A stretch of DNA of 64,000 bases from Pseudo-nitzschia pungens (lineage: Eukaryota; Bacillariophyta; Bacillariophyceae; Bacillariales; Bacillariaceae), in the NCBI GenBank assembly GCA_037355855.1, contig CM074764.1:2542001-2606000 (forward strand). Direction: 5' to 3'. Positions within the stretch are counted from its first letter, which is position 1. The number at the start of each line of letters is the position of its first letter. Positions 1-12,500 of this stretch are shown piece after piece. Position numbers and translations under genes: made by a program. The notes under the pieces were generated by a model. The model saw nothing but the letters and a program-made list of their open reading frames with translations. It was not told the DNA's origin and made no database searches.

Positions 1-291
1 ATTGAACTGATTGAGGGCCTCAGGTACAAGCTTAGGATGATGGGGGTCCCTATTGAAGGTCCTACCAATGTGTACTGTGATAACGAATCTGTTGTTAAGA
101 ACACCACCAGGCCGGAGAGTCCATGCAACAAGAAGCATAACAGCGTTGCTTACCACAAGGCGCGCGAGTCTATTGCTGCTGGGACGATTAGAATTGCAAA
201 GGAGCCTGGCGAGACCAATATTGCTGATTTGTTCACCAAGTTGCTCAATGGTCCCATGTTGAAAAGCCACTGCGAGCGCTGCATGTGGTAG
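1..291 (+). CDS. Copia-1 pol, C-terminal end of RNase H (partial)
   Basis: The reading frame is open from base 1 to a TAG at 289-291 and encodes the last 96 residues of a Copia polyprotein. It includes the RNase H segment with YCDNESVV, where the D is a metal-binding residue, and the NIADLFTKLL segment that ends Copia pol proteins. It aligns almost residue for residue with the end of Copia-2 pol. The few differences are near the C-terminus, for example PMLKSHCERCMW against PALKEHCTRCMW. The start is outside the window. It carries no stop or frameshift in the part seen. Confidence 0.93.
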   Translation: MELIEGLRYKLRMMGVPIEGPTNVYCDNESVVKNTTRPESPCNKKHNSVAYHKARESIAAGTIRIAKEPGETNIADLFTKLLNGPMLKSHCERCMW

Positions 292-857
292 CTGTTAGCT
301 GCATTATTTGGGATACATGTGTCCCTGACAAGCAGCTCGGACGCAGAAGATTTTTGATTTCGATTACGAGTTCTTCGATCGTATCGATTTCCGATTTCGA
401 TTACGAGTTCTTCGATCGTATCGATTTTGCAACCTCGTTACGGACGCAACGAATTCTTCGAACGCAACGGACTTCGATTCCGATTCGATTATATGTTATA
501 TGTTGGGAGTCTCCGGTACACCGGTTCCGGGGACTATAAACTTGAATGACAATAGGCTGATTGATCTCCTTGTTCGTGTCAAGGAATGGAACCAAGGGCA
601 AAACGCCCTCCGGTCCGACCCCCCTTTTTTTTTGTACTACGAATCAGCCGGGCCTCTGATAGAAGAACTGCAATATTTGGTGCAGTTTGACCTCTGACAA
701 GTGATATGGATACAACCCTGAATTCTGTTATGATCCATCCAAGTGTCCTGGTACAACAAGCAAGAGTATTGGTGTTCCCCTGGGAGTATCTGTTTCCGGG
801 GACTGGTATAGTTGCTCAGTTGCTCAATACAGGACCACTGGCATGAATCACGGGGAC
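292..857 (+). other. Copia-1 3' untranslated region
   Basis: This noncoding stretch lies between the pol stop and the 3' LTR and is homologous to 24189-24810 of Copia-2. It contains a 37-bp direct duplication at about 356-392 and 393-427, rich in TCGATT and TTCTTCGATCG. It also has a conserved block around 500-540 with the small hairpin CCGG-TACA-CCGG. The segment CACGGGGAC just before the LTR is conserved in both Copia copies and is the best candidate for the polypurine tract. No ORF here looks real. Confidence 0.75.
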
Positions 858-1780
858 TATGAAGATATCCAGTGTGCTACCATCTGTGCTAAGGCTCCTG
901 TGTAGGAGAATGTACTGGAGCTACAGTCAGCAGCCTCCAGCAGTAACTGACTAACAGGTGCTGGGCTGAGTGCTAGAGCTGTGTGCTAATTGCTAGCATA
1001 CAGGCTCAGCAACAGGCTTAGCAACAGGCTTAGCAACAGGCTTAGCAGCAGGCTTAGCAGCAGGCTTAGCAGCAGGCTTAGCAGCAGACCTATCCTGTCT
1101 AGTATTGCTAGCAGAGCTTACTAGGGCCGCCGCGTACGATTTGTACCAATCGTACGTACCCCGAGTAAAGCACCTTTTCAGGGTGTAGCTAAATGCTACA
1201 GGGTTAGGGTTGCTAAGGCTGCGAGATACTGAAAGATGCTAGCCTACCATGATACCATGCTAAGATACGATGCTACCGCCGGGGTCGGGTCATTGGTGTA
1301 TAATGTGTACCATGACCGCATACCCGGCCCAAACAGTTACCCAACGCGCTAGCACACGATTCGGTCTAATTAATCGGAGATACGCTACGATACTCCGATA
1401 CGCTACCCGTAGAATACAGTACCAGAGCTACGGAGCGCTGTTATTATACGAGTTAGCGAGTTAGCGAATCGATGTCACGATACAAGAGCTGAGCGCTTTG
1501 GCTCAGCTCCCTTTATTCACTCTTTATATTTCACTCTAAATTAAATGCCTATCATGCCCTCCCCTTTCGATCGATTCCGATGTACCTCTAGGGAAGTACC
1601 TTGTAGTAACTAAGTGTATGCAATAAGACCTTGAACAGTCCGCTGTAGTCTCACCCTTTGCCAGGGATGTACGCGTTATTATTCTTAAGGCTTTTCCTTA
1701 TTTACAGACCAGTACGAGTCGAACTTATCTACAAGCCGATCAAGTTCCCCGAAGACCGCTGACGAGCGGATATCAACACA
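858..1780 (+). repeat. Copia-1 3' LTR
   Basis: This is homologous along its length to the two LTRs of Copia-2. It starts at TATGAAGATAT and ends at TATCAACACA; the exact edge is uncertain by one or two bases. It carries about seven copies of a 12-bp repeat (CAGGCTTAGCAA-like, 1001-1084), against six in Copia-2. It also carries the two hairpins CGTACGATT/AATCGTACG and GAGCTGAGC/GCTCAGCTC. Its many differences from the Copia-2 LTRs show the two insertions have different sources or ages. Confidence 0.9.
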
Positions 1781-2456
1781 CTTCTAAAGCTCCTACAACA
1801 ACACCAAGCACTACACCTACTAACAGAGACCTCGCCTATCTGATTCTGCTGTTTGTTTGGCTGTCCCCTGCTTCCTTTGGTTGCTTTGGTTGCTTGTTTC
1901 CTGTCGGTCGGTCGGTCGGCAAACAACAAGCAACAAGGACGACACATAATTTTCTACAGCAATCCCAGTACTAATTCTACAGCTGATTCTGTTTCGCTTC
2001 CGCTTTGTCTCGAAGCTCGGTTTGTTTTTCGATCTGTTTTCAAGCTACCTTATTATTTAACGCTATACAGTCTTTCAAGCCCCTTAAGTGTTCTACACTT
2101 AATGTTCTACATTCTTCAAGGTTCTTTTCAAGTCGAAGTTGTCGAACACATACAACCCCCCCCTTCTAGAAGGTTCCTACTCGCTGATCCCTAAGTCTTT
2201 CCAAGTACTATCAAGCTCGTGCGAGCATATCTTCCAGTTTCCCCCTGTTTTCAAGCCAATAGCCTCCTGCTCCTTAAGTACCTTTCACTTAAGAGCTCCC
2301 CTGTTTCCTAGCCAAGCCCCCTAGTCCCTAAGTGTTTTCGCTTAAGGCTCCCCATACTACACCTGTTTTCAAGCCAAGACCAACCAATCCCTAAGTACCT
2401 CCTACTTAGTGCACTCTTGTTTCCAAGACTACAGCTATTAGTGCCCCTTGTTTTTT
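1781..2456 (+). mobile_element. LINE-B 5' UTR, first segment in window
   Basis: This is homologous to 43366-44060 of LINE-C, the 5' UTR of the L family. It is cut on the left by Copia-1 and on the right by N1. It contains several short inverted repeats of the type TTAAGTG...CACTTAA and many copies of a CCCTAAGT motif. The last bases before N1 (GTGCCCCTTGTTTT) are repeated right after the N1 tail at 27641-27654, and the B 5' UTR resumes there. No coding sequence is evident, although a 113-codon chance frame is open. Confidence 0.88.
2441..2454 (+). repeat. Target site duplication of N1 (left copy)
   Basis: GTGCCCCTTGTTTT is present here and again at 27641-27654, directly after the ATT tail of N1. 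The preceding ATTA is also shared, but it cannot be told apart from the tail. The duplication length of 14-18 bp fits target-primed reverse transcription by a LINE enzyme. Two extra T residues lie between this copy and the ACAATTT start of N1. Confidence 0.85.
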
Positions 2457-3389
2457 ACAATTTGCGCGAAGCGCATTTTGTCCGACGTTCCGATGTTCCA
2501 GTACTAAAAATACGTAGATTTCTACACACATTTACCATGCGATATCTTGCTCCCTTCTACACCCCCAATCACAATACCAGGACCTACACATACTAACAGC
2601 GACCTCACGTCTTTGATTCTGCTATTTGTTCAGTTGCTCGATTCTTTGTTTGGTTGAGTTGGTTGCCTATTCACCACTTGCACCGGACGTCGATCGATCG
2701 GCAACAGCAGCAGCAGCAGCACCAAAACCGACACATAATTTTCTACAGCACCTCCAGTACAGATTCTACAGCGATTCACCACTAATTTTCGTTGTACTGC
2801 TTCGATCTGTTTCGCAGCTCCATTCCAAGGCCCCTAAGTATATCTTATACTTAATGTTCTACACTGTTTCCAAGCTGCTTAAGTGATTCTCACTTAATGT
2901 TCTACATTCTTCGAAGTTCCTTGCTGAGTCCTCTTAAGTCTTTTCAAGTCGAAGTTCATGAACAGCCCCTTCCACTGTAGGAATCTTTCTACAAGAAATT
3001 CCAGCTGTCATCTGTTTTCAAGTCCATTGCCCTGCTGGATTTTAAGTGTTTTCACTTATGGTCCTACTGTTTCTTGACCCAAGCCCCAAAGCCGCTAAGT
3101 ACAGCTCGCTTAAGGATCGACTACCTACATATACCTCCCAGATGTACTGTATAAATGTCATCTGTTTCCAAGTCTACTGCCCTGATGGACCCTAAGTGTT
3201 TTCGCTTATGGTCCTACTATTTCCTGACCCAAGCCCCAAAGCCACTAAGTGCAGTTTGCTTAAGGCTCTACCACCTACATAACCCTCTCAGGTGTACAGT
3301 ATAACTGTCATCTGTTTTCAAGTCTACTGCCCTGCTGGACCATAAGTGTTTTCGCTTATGGTCCTACTGTTTCTTGACCCAAGCCCCAA
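2457..3389 (+). mobile_element. N1 (left part), LINE-derived element without ORFs
   Basis: N1 starts with ACAATTTGCGCGAAGCGC, the 5' terminus shared by N2 (minus strand, from 40113) and N3 (62324). It is homologous, but diverged, to the L 5' terminus (43273). It carries a CAG-rich patch near 2705-2725 and then the start of a 150-bp tandem repeat (units begin near 3007, 3158 and 3308). LINE-A is inserted in the third unit. The 18 bp at 3372-3389 recur at 26531-26548, where N1 resumes. No RT or other protein domain is encoded. Confidence 0.88.
3372..3389 (+). repeat. Target site duplication of LINE-A (left copy)
   Basis: TCTTGACCCAAGCCCCAA is found here, beside the 3' tail of LINE-A, and again at 26531-26548, beside its 5' end. 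It is 18 bp and perfect. It proves that everything between 3390 and 26530 arrived as one LINE insertion, into which Copia-2 later jumped. Confidence 0.95.
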
Positions 3390-3690
3390 TAATAATAATA
3401 TACGTATTTAAATAACTTTAATCACCAAAGGCTGAAACTAAATTACTCAGTCTGTAACCAGACTTTAACGTCGCCTCCATCATAGAGTCAGGACCCCAAG
3501 TGGTAGAACGACAAATTTTCAAAACAAACCTTGAACATCAAGCAGGGAAAAAGACAAACAAGTCCCACAAAATAGGGACTTGAGAGAAAGTGAAATGGGA
3601 ATGAAGATATTGGGATAAGATCCAGTATCAAAAGGGATGGGACAGGATGAGAAGCAGGAACAGAAAACAAAACCAAGGTACAAAGTGTAA
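3390..3690 (-). other. LINE-A 3' UTR and ATT tail
   Basis: On the minus strand this follows the ORF2 stop and ends with the L-family 3' signature: GAGGCGACG, hairpin GTCTG-GTTA-CAGAC, a second hairpin, TTTAAATACGTA, and a run of ATT units instead of poly(A). In this copy the second hairpin reads TCAGCC-TTT-GGTGA, so a base has changed in the left arm. The same 3' ends are seen in B, C, E, F1 and F2. Confidence 0.9.
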
Positions 3691-6600
3691 TCAACCCTGA
3701 GGTCCAGTAAGCCAGGCTCTGAGAAGAGCAGCCTCTTGTTGGTATGGCTGCACTGGTGGGTCAGGCGCTGCATACTGCTTCCTTGCAAGGTGGATGGTTG
3801 CAAGCCACTGCCGCTTGGCAGTCAGGGTGTAACCTTGTAGGACGTGGAAAGGGGTTTGTAACAGGGAGTGTGACTGGGGAAGTGCACCAGCTGCGCCAAT
3901 GGCCAATTCAGAGGAGATGGAAGCATCAAGAGATTGGTGTTGTTCAGCATCAAGGGTACCCCCAGGACCATGGAGTCGTTCATTCCTATAGGTCCAAAGA
4001 TCCCAGGAGGTAAGAAAGAACTGATGGATGATAGCTGTAGCCCACCGTTTGGGAGAGCGCTTGCTTCCAATGTGGGAGTAGTAGTCAGCCTGGATTTGGT
4101 ACCAGCGAGGAGACCACCTACCCAGAAGCCAGTTGTGCCAGCCAATAGTCCTCTGTGCTCTGACAGCAGAGGCAATTGCAAGTGAGTAAGATGATGGATA
4201 AATGTTCTGGCCCTTCCGAACTCTGGTGAGAAGATCCACAATGGCAGCCACCAATGTTGGATCAGTTTGTTCAACTTCAAGCCTCTTCTGCAGGGGTCCC
4301 TTGAAAGCTGACACACTGTGCTGTACTGCCCCAGTGTCCTTGCAGGAGAGCACATGAGACACCTTCTCGTTGTCTGCATCACACAATGGGCACCTGGAGT
4401 GATCCTGATACTGGTAGTGAAGTAGTTGGTTGCCAACACCAATGCATCCAGAAGCAAATTTGACAAACCACCTTTGCATGCCAGGAGGTAAACGCTTGAA
4501 GGCATTCAGATGGGCACACCAATGGATGGAACTCAAAACAGGTTGTGGAATGGGAATGTCATGGTGGGTCTGCCAATATTGAAGAAGAGGAGGACCAGAA
4601 ATGGCAACATGCAAAGCATTTTGATCAAACCTTGAGCACTTGCTTCCATTGAGAGAAAAAGCCCAGGGCTCAAACACAAGTCTGGGATAGTGATGGGCAG
4701 AAGCTCTATGGACAGAGAGAAATGCCTTTGCCATGCTGTCAACCTGATGATTGCGAAGGGCCCACCAATCAAGAAAGATTCCAGCTTGATGGCCCTGAAC
4801 CCACTGAAAGTGCACAGAGATTGGCAGGGCAGAAATCATGTTTCTGATGACATAAACATAATCAAAAGACTTCTGGGAAATAACCAATGGCCATGATCCC
4901 TCAGCCTGTTTGAGAGCTGTGTCACCATCCAGAGCAATAGTGATAGAGCCAGAAGCAATATCAAAAAGACTCACCAGAGCAGTGCAGCAGGTGAGAACCC
5001 CAATGATTCCTGCCAGTTCACTCCTGTAGGAAGATTGATCCTCAGGGGATCCACTGACAAAATTACAGCCAGTGAGGAACAATGAAGCAGTACTTGGTGG
5101 AGGTATTGGGTGACAAAATGAAAGCAGAAGTTCCTCTGAGAAGGTCCGGATCAAATGAACCATCACATACAGCACTGGCAGTACCACTCTCAATAGCATC
5201 AACAAGGTGCTGACAGCCAGCCTGTGGTAGGGAATATTTGTGGAGAAGTACCCTTGGAGACGCACAGAGTGAATCAAAGGCATCTGCAGGGGAGTCTGGA
5301 AGAGAATCAAATGGATTGTACACCAGAGGATCCATGTCAGGAGGTTCAGGAAACAAAGCATGAGGACCCAACAACGCGTACAACTTGTCCACAAATAACA
5401 GGGCAGACAAGTACATCAGCACAGGCTGGTTTGTCAGAAATGAGTTCAGAAGTGACCCTGTATCTGCCCCTGCCCTGGGAGGTGCTCACAATCCAGCCAG
5501 TAGAAGTTTTGAAGAATATTCTGTTGGTGGATGGAGACAAAAACCAAGGCCAAAGAGAAGCTGTCTGGGGAGAGAGCCAATGCCCAAGATGAAAAGAAGG
5601 AGCCAGTGCCCTGGCTGCAGGGGGTGGACAGGGGGAAGAAAACAGGTCTGAAGAGCCTTAGTCCATAAGCGCTGTGCTGCTGGAGGCCAAGATGGAGGAC
5701 ATCTAGGCCAGTCAAGATGATCCCTCAAGTGATTGGAGGATGTCAGCTGGAAAGCCATGGGAGAGAGTCTTTTCCCATCTGGAGTACAAATGTCAGCAAG
5801 GGAAATAGCCTTGAGGGACATTCGAATGTGATTCAAGAGGGACAAGTCAGCACCTCTGAAGCCAGAGTTGACAAAGGCTTGCATGAGATAACAGTCATTG
5901 GAACGTAGCAGAGGAAGATCTGGGAAGTCTTCAAACAAGCTCACAGGGTGAACAGAGAAAAACTTCCACACATGTTTGTACCAGCAGGGAGTGACGTATG
6001 AAGCAAAGGGATGATAGGGTGTGACACCAAGATGGAGAGGAAGTCCAAGTTCCAGCCGGAGAGACTCAGCAGTGAGCCTGAGAATCCTACCAGTTTGTGA
6101 GGACCTGACAGATTCCTGAAAGAGGGTGGCAATATGACTGAACTCTTGGAGGAGGTATGGATGGATGAATCCAAAGCCTTGATAGAGGGAAGGACCATAG
6201 AACACATGTCTGGGAAATGTCCGTGACATCCCTGCTTTATTCAGCACAGGAACAAGAGCTGGGTGAATTATCTTAGTCCAAGTGGCCTCATCAAGTTGCG
6301 TGACAGGCATGGGGTATTCAACAGACTTCATGAAAGAATACTTGAAGGTGTAGAGGGATGCCCTCTTCTCACACTTGGAAGCCTTGAGTTGAGACCCAAA
6401 AGACTGAGACTGGGACTTCATATGAGCAATCTGGGCTTCCTCATTGCCATCCATGGAGATAAAAACCCCAAGGGTCTTGTCAGCATGGTCTACTTCAAAC
6501 CGATCCAGGGTAGCTCGATTGCCATTCTTGTCAGCAACAGAGAAGTCACCAGGCATGTCAGCAATGGAGCGATAATCCCAACCGGATCCATTCCATTTGA

Positions 6601-9532
6601 AATCAATCAAATAACAGAAGGATTTGGCAGGTTCAATAGCACCACCAGTGGCAATAATCCCACCAGCCCATCGGTCAAGAGCTTCCTGAAAGTCAACAGC
6701 TAATTCCTCACCAGATGTGGAGGAATCAGAGCCAGCACAAAACAAATCTGTGTCATCCACAAAGGCAAAACCCACAAGAGAAACCAGTTGCAGTGACAAT
6801 GAAGTGACAAGATGGACACCATGCCCAGCCTGTTGCATCATTCGGAAGACAATTGTTGACACCAAAGCCCAAAGAGTTGGACCAATACCATTGCCTTGGC
6901 CACAACCACTGAGAGGAACAGGTTCATCACCATACACAGGACCTGACCGACCAAAACCAGTTTTGATGTGGTGCTTGGCAAGTTGCAAAGTAGACAAAAG
7001 AACCTCACACACATGTGCAGGAACCCCAAAGCTCTGGAGAGTGAGACCTGCAATGGGATGAGAGATCCTATCATAGCAGCCCTTGGCATCATTCATAGCA
7101 ACAGCACCGGATCTGCGCTTCTGCCGCAACACATCACATATGAGCTTCTTGTTCAGGCAGGTGTTGATTGCCTTGTGGTGTTTCCTGCTTCCATGTTGAT
7201 CAGCAGCCACGGCATTGGCACGTTCAGCATGGGCAAGAATTCGTCTGCCAATCATCTTGTTGTTGATTTGGAACTCAGGAGACATCAACTGGATGAGTCT
7301 CATCTTATCCACTCTATATTCACCAGGTTTCTTGAAGATCTCAACATCAGTGATGACCTGCCAAGCAGAAGGAGAGAAGCCAACAATCAAAGGGACGGAT
7401 CTCAGGAGAGTGTCAAACTTGTTCAGCTGGGGATCCAGGGCAAATGCCTTGTGGTGGGCAAAACTCAAACAAGAAGGTTCACTTGCTGTGCGTTCCCTCT
7501 GGCGTTTCCAGGCAGCAGCATTGTCAGCTGGACACACTGAATAGTCAAAGGGGGGCAAACTCAGAATAGAGTCAGGGACTTTGAGACAGGAAAGAAATTC
7601 AGAAAGGTATTTGTCAGTGGCAGGAGGAGGAATGTATGTGCCATCAAGGACTTGGGGAGCAGCATGGGCAGTGCCTAGGTAGCCAAAATCTTGAATGAAG
7701 GAGGGAGTCATGGAAGGAGTGCCAATACACTGCTGTTGACGCCGGACATTGGATTCAGCCATAGCTGGAACCATAGTAGACTGAGATTCCAAGACCTGTT
7801 CAACACCATCATGGCCAACTGCAATAGCGCGCAAGACTGCTGACTTGTTGACACGTCCCCGAATAGACCGAGCAGCGAGACCAAGCTCTCGTTGAAGACG
7901 TTCCCTGCGCATCCTGGCACGAATCTGGGAAGCATGCTGGTTGTGAGGCTTGCCTTCAGCAAGAAGTGCATCCACCAGGCCTTGATTGAAGGAGTCTCTC
8001 CATGAGGGGGCCAATTTCTTCACTGCCCGGTATTGCTTGTAAGCTTGTTTCAGATGGAGGAGAGCACTGGAAAGGTCACTGTGTTCTCCTTTGTAGAGAG
8101 AAAGCTTGCAGGCCAACCTTTTCAAAACAGTATGACTGGTGGACACACCCTGTCTCAACTTAACAACACGCCGCCAAAAGTCAATGGTATCACGATAGAC
8201 TTGCAGCTTAGGTGACCATGGAACCAAACCAGCTCTAGTGTGGCAGAGGTTTTGTTCAACAGAGAGCCTGAGAGAGGTAGAGGTTTCATGGAGTACTTCA
8301 TATGTGGTGATGAGATCAGTGCGCACAGAAATATCCCCAGACTGAAACTGAGCCAGTAGGTGCTCCAGCTTAGCTTGGAGAGAAAACACTCCAGCCTTGA
8401 GAAAGCTGTGCCTCACACGCTTGAAATACCGTTATCGCAGATGAGGGTGGGAGGACTGGAGTTTGGAATGAGAGAATCTCACAGGAGGTGGCAAATGTTT
8501 GCCCATGAGGCTGCAATTACAAACCTCAATCCAAAGCAGTCTATGGTCAGATTCCATACCATGGGCACCTCCAAAGGGACAATACCCAGCCCTGAGAACA
8601 TCAACATTCTCAGAGACCCAAATGGCATCAATTGGTGTTCTGGTAGTGTTGCGGTTGTGAGTGGCAGGAGGGGAAGACGTACTATGAAGTGTAAGAATGG
8701 CCTCTCTGAAACCAAGAGCCTCGAGCTCAAAAGACAAGCCATCAGTCCGAACATCAGCATTCTGGTCAATCCCAACAATGACTTGATCACCTGCACCCAG
8801 ACAGACTTGAAGGGCAGCAGTCAAATCCCTGTGAAAGAGAATGCATGGATTGGGACTGAAAAGATTTTCAGCGGCTTGAAAGTATCGGTACTGTTGATTC
8901 CAGACTGAGCCAAGATCCCTATCATTTTCAACTGGGCAGTAGGCAGAAAACATGGTGACATTGTAGCCATCCCTGCCCTGAAACTTGACAAAGGACCATC
9001 TGCCAAGACCAGATGGATCAGCTCCATGTGCAACCTTGTGGGAGCTGAACAGCTGGTCAATGGAAAAACCTGTGCCGCCAGGCTGAAGCCAAGAGCAGGC
9101 AGAAGCTTCATGCTTGTTGTTAGCAAGATAGGAAAAACTTGAGGGACTGACATTCTTCATGCGCCGATTGAAAAGATCACAGGGCAGGAGTTTGGATTCA
9201 TTCAAACAATGTTCAGCAAAAAGAGCCACACTGGCATTGCTCTTGACAAATTGACGGGCGTTGTGCTTGGACATGGACATAAAGGCAGCTCTGCGCTGTG
9301 GTCCAATGTTTTGGAAAGTGATGATGGTGGAGTTATAGGATGGAGCTTGAGGGAAGGAATGACCAAAACTGTCAGAATCCTTAGCAGCAAGAGAGTCTCC
9401 ATGAAGAGTTAATTGGACAAAATGAGAGACAGGGGAAGAGGCGGAGGGGGAAAAGGGAGAAACAGGAGAAGCATTGATGGGATTTGGATTGGAAGGCATC
9501 CCATCACACCTCATACCAGAAGAGCTAACCAT
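3691..9532 (-). pseudogene. LINE-A ORF2: APE endonuclease, reverse transcriptase, RNase H (broken)
   Basis: This is homologous to the intact 1946-aa ORF2 of LINE-C. The ATG at 9532 overlaps the ORF1 stop. Domain order is APE endonuclease (GIDQNAD and SDHR motifs), RT (NDAKGCYDRI, FVDDTDLF), RNase H (CDGSFD, YRSELAG, LDGDTAL, NHQVDSMAKA) and a CPLCDADNEKVSHVLSC Cys/His motif near the C-terminus. Breaks visible against LINE-C are a CAA-to-TAA stop at 8432-8434 after the endonuclease, a 1-nt loss near 5633, and 1-nt gains near 5360 and 5097. The catalytic RT motif is still present. As it stands it could not make the full protein. Confidence 0.93.
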
Positions 9533-12500
9533 GATCAGAAGGAAACTGAGTCTGTCGCACGGAAGGAAGAGTTGCCGGAGCTGATTTGGTAGAGACATTG
9601 GCATGGCTCAAATCACTGACACTAGCATCATGACTGGAAGAGAATGCAATTGCAGCAACTCCAAGCCTCAATGCAGAGGCTGCATCTTCCCCACCACCGG
9701 CAGCAGGAACTGCAGGTGAGGACTCAGGAGAGGCCACAGGGAGGTCACCAGCCATGGCATCATGGGGAGGGTCAGGAACTACAGGGGGAACTTCAGGAGA
9801 GATACCAGGGGAGGCATCAGCCTTGGCCACATGGGTAGGATCACCGCCAGGAGGAACAGCACCTGCAGGCGCTGAGGCCTGGACATCGGTGAGATTGGAA
9901 GTGCCGGTCGCTAAAGTATCCATGGATTGAGAATCATCAAAGCCTCCACCACCACTGTCAGCACGGGCTTGGAGGTTAAAGTGCAAATCCAGATCAAAAG
10001 TGAGATCAGGAGCAAGGTCAACTGACAAGTCATCATCAACAAGTTCCCAATCTCGCGCATCCCCATCACCAAAAAATGGAAGAGAGTTATCCTGCATTGG
10101 ATCTGCAGCAGGTGCAGTTTCCACAACACAATTGACAGCAGCATCCCAATGGTAAGCTTCCATGTCAGTCAAGCACTCAGAAGAGAACCATTGTCTAACA
10201 CAAGAACCATACTGAGCTTCCAGAAAAATAGGCAGGAAAGACAACATGGCCGTTGCTTCAGCCTTGGTGGTGATGTTGTACAAAGCAAGGATCTCGCCTC
10301 GGTATGAACTGGTATCAACAGAAAGAAAAAGAGGCCATGACCAATTGTCACGGGTTCTGATACCCAGAAGCACACTGCGCAGTGTCTTCAAACCCAGCCC
10401 TTGGCCCAAGTCAACTGGAAGATCAAGATCAACTACCCCCAGAACGGGAGCAGTTTCATGGCTCTCAATAAATTTGGCTTGGCGGTGCTTAGCCTGGTGA
10501 ACAGTCTTGAGCTTGGAGGGGGGAAGAGGTCTGTCAGAAGGATTGGTAGCTGTCTCAATAAACTTGTAGAATTTACCATCAGGTAAAGAGGCAATGTCTG
10601 AAGGTTTGCAACGGTTGAACTGGGCTTTGAGGAGCTTAACAGTTTGGGCGCGCTTTGTTGCATCACATAAAACATGAGCAGCCAGAACCGGATTGGGATC
10701 AGGAGTTCTGGAGTTGTCAAGGCTGATATTCTTCCTGATAACAGCAATAGGACATGCCTGAAACCTGGGATGAGTCTGAAGCAATTCGTTGTAGTGGTCA
10801 AGATCAAAACTCGGCATGTAAGATCCAAGGAGAAAGCCACAGGTGACAATAACTGGGGCCTGTATGTGGTCATATTTCAGGTCCATGTCACGGTCTCTGA
10901 GCCTCTGGAGCAATTGTGCTGAAAAGAGTTTCTCCAGGGAAGCACTGTGTCCCAAAAAGAAGCGTAGATGAGGAGCAGTTCGACTGCGAAGCCAGAGCTG
11001 AGCAACATACAATTCCAAGGTCTTCCTGTCAGGAAGTGTCGTCCAAAACTTGGTAACAGGCTTGGCCTTGGGGTTGAGCCTGGCTCTGGAGGGAAAAACA
11101 TACAACACCAGACGCTTGTCAACAGTCCATAGAAGATCCAAAGCTTCCTTGAGAGACTTGAGCAGCTCATCATACAGTTCCCCAGGGCGTTGTGACATCA
11201 ACCTTGGAAGGGACAGAGTGACATAAGAACTATGAGAACACTTGGTGCCAGCAGTGACATCCACTGGAGCTCTAGAATCACTGGAGCAAACCCCTCAGCG
11301 TTGGAGGAAATGCCCAGCAGAAGAGGACAAGACAGTAGCATCACCACCACCAGGAAGAAAGGACACTGATTTGGAAGTGGAAGATTTGGAAGTGGAAGCA
11401 TCATCAGCCACTGGTGGCGCAGGTGTAGGAGGGCGCTTCTTGAAATGCCAGTGAGAGCCAAGCACCTGATTGGCTGCCCACCATACTTTGCCTTCAGTGC
11501 TAGGCAAAAGGTTGCCCTCACAATACAGGTCATCAAAACACTCAGGAGACATCTTGACCAAACCAATAAGACATTTCTTCAGAGCCTGGCCAGATGGTTG
11601 CTTGGTCCAGGCTGGGGCAGAGCCTTGAAAGCAAGCAGAGGCAATAGAAGCCAAGGAAGCTACAGAGGCATTGCGCCAGTCTGGAGTGTCCGGAAAAACC
11701 TGAGCATAAACAGGAGGGATGGCAGTCCGGCAAATATCATGGATGGATTTCTTGTCTTTACCCTCCTTCTTGCTGAAGAAGTGTGTAGGGCTTGGACACC
11801 CAGCCCATAACCGGTTACCAGTTGGAGATTTTCGAAAGGCATGAATTGCAGATGGGATAGGAGCCTTGCCAGAACAGGGGCCCTTACCATAAAAACACCA
11901 GAGGAAGGAAGCGGAATGAGCCCTGTTGGCAGCAGCCAGAGCCTCCTGGCGTTGGGATTGGCGTGCTTGCTGCTGAGAGGGATCAGACTTCTGGGCAGAG
12001 GAAAAGGCAAGAGTAGACTGCTTGAGGATAGATGAAGCAGGGAACTTGCCTGAGGTCCCAGAGCCCTTTGGCAGCTGGGAGCCTGCCGGGGTGGATCCTG
12101 GCTGCTGGGAGACTGGGGGCCGGGTTCCAGACAGCTGGGAGCCCTGCTGCTGGGATCCCTGCTGCTGGGAGCCCTGCTGCTGGAAGCCTGAGGACTGGGA
12201 GCCTGAGGACTGGGAGCTTATCATCTTGGGGTCTGACAGCAGAGTACCTGACGACTGAGAACCTGACAGAGTACCTGACGGCGGAGGACCTGACTCCTGG
12301 GAGCCTAGCTGAGAAGCTGTTGACAGAGAAGAAGTTTGCAAGGAATCCCTTGGTGCAGTGTCCCCTGGTGCAGATTCCCCTGGTGCAGATTCAGTGCCAA
12401 GCATCTCAACATCAGAAAGCACACCTGCAGATGAGGACACAGAAGAAGATGAAGACATATCATCAACAGAAGACCCATTCATAGAGGATGAAGAGGCTGA

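Larger units (their letters stand above)
1..1780 (+). mobile_element. Copia-1, 3' part of a Copia LTR retrotransposon
   Basis: This is the right-hand end of a Copia element that begins outside the window. It holds the last codons of pol, a 3' untranslated stretch and a complete 3' LTR. It is clearly homologous to the 3' end of Copia-2 (23900-25755) but differs by many substitutions and indels, so it is a different insertion. After the LTR ends near 1780 the sequence continues as LINE 5' UTR starting CTTCTAAAGCTCC. The uninterrupted version of that region is visible at 43366-43385 in LINE-C, so Copia-1 sits inside the 5' UTR of LINE-B. Its left TSD lies outside the window. Confidence 0.93.

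Noticed and set aside
11295..11297. Possible reassignment of UGA, because TGA interrupts ORF1 of A and B and separates gag from pol
   Set aside because: UGA ends the intact LINE-C ORF2, and the ORF1 TGA codons are at different places in A and B where other copies have CGA or TGC; simple nonsense mutation is enough.
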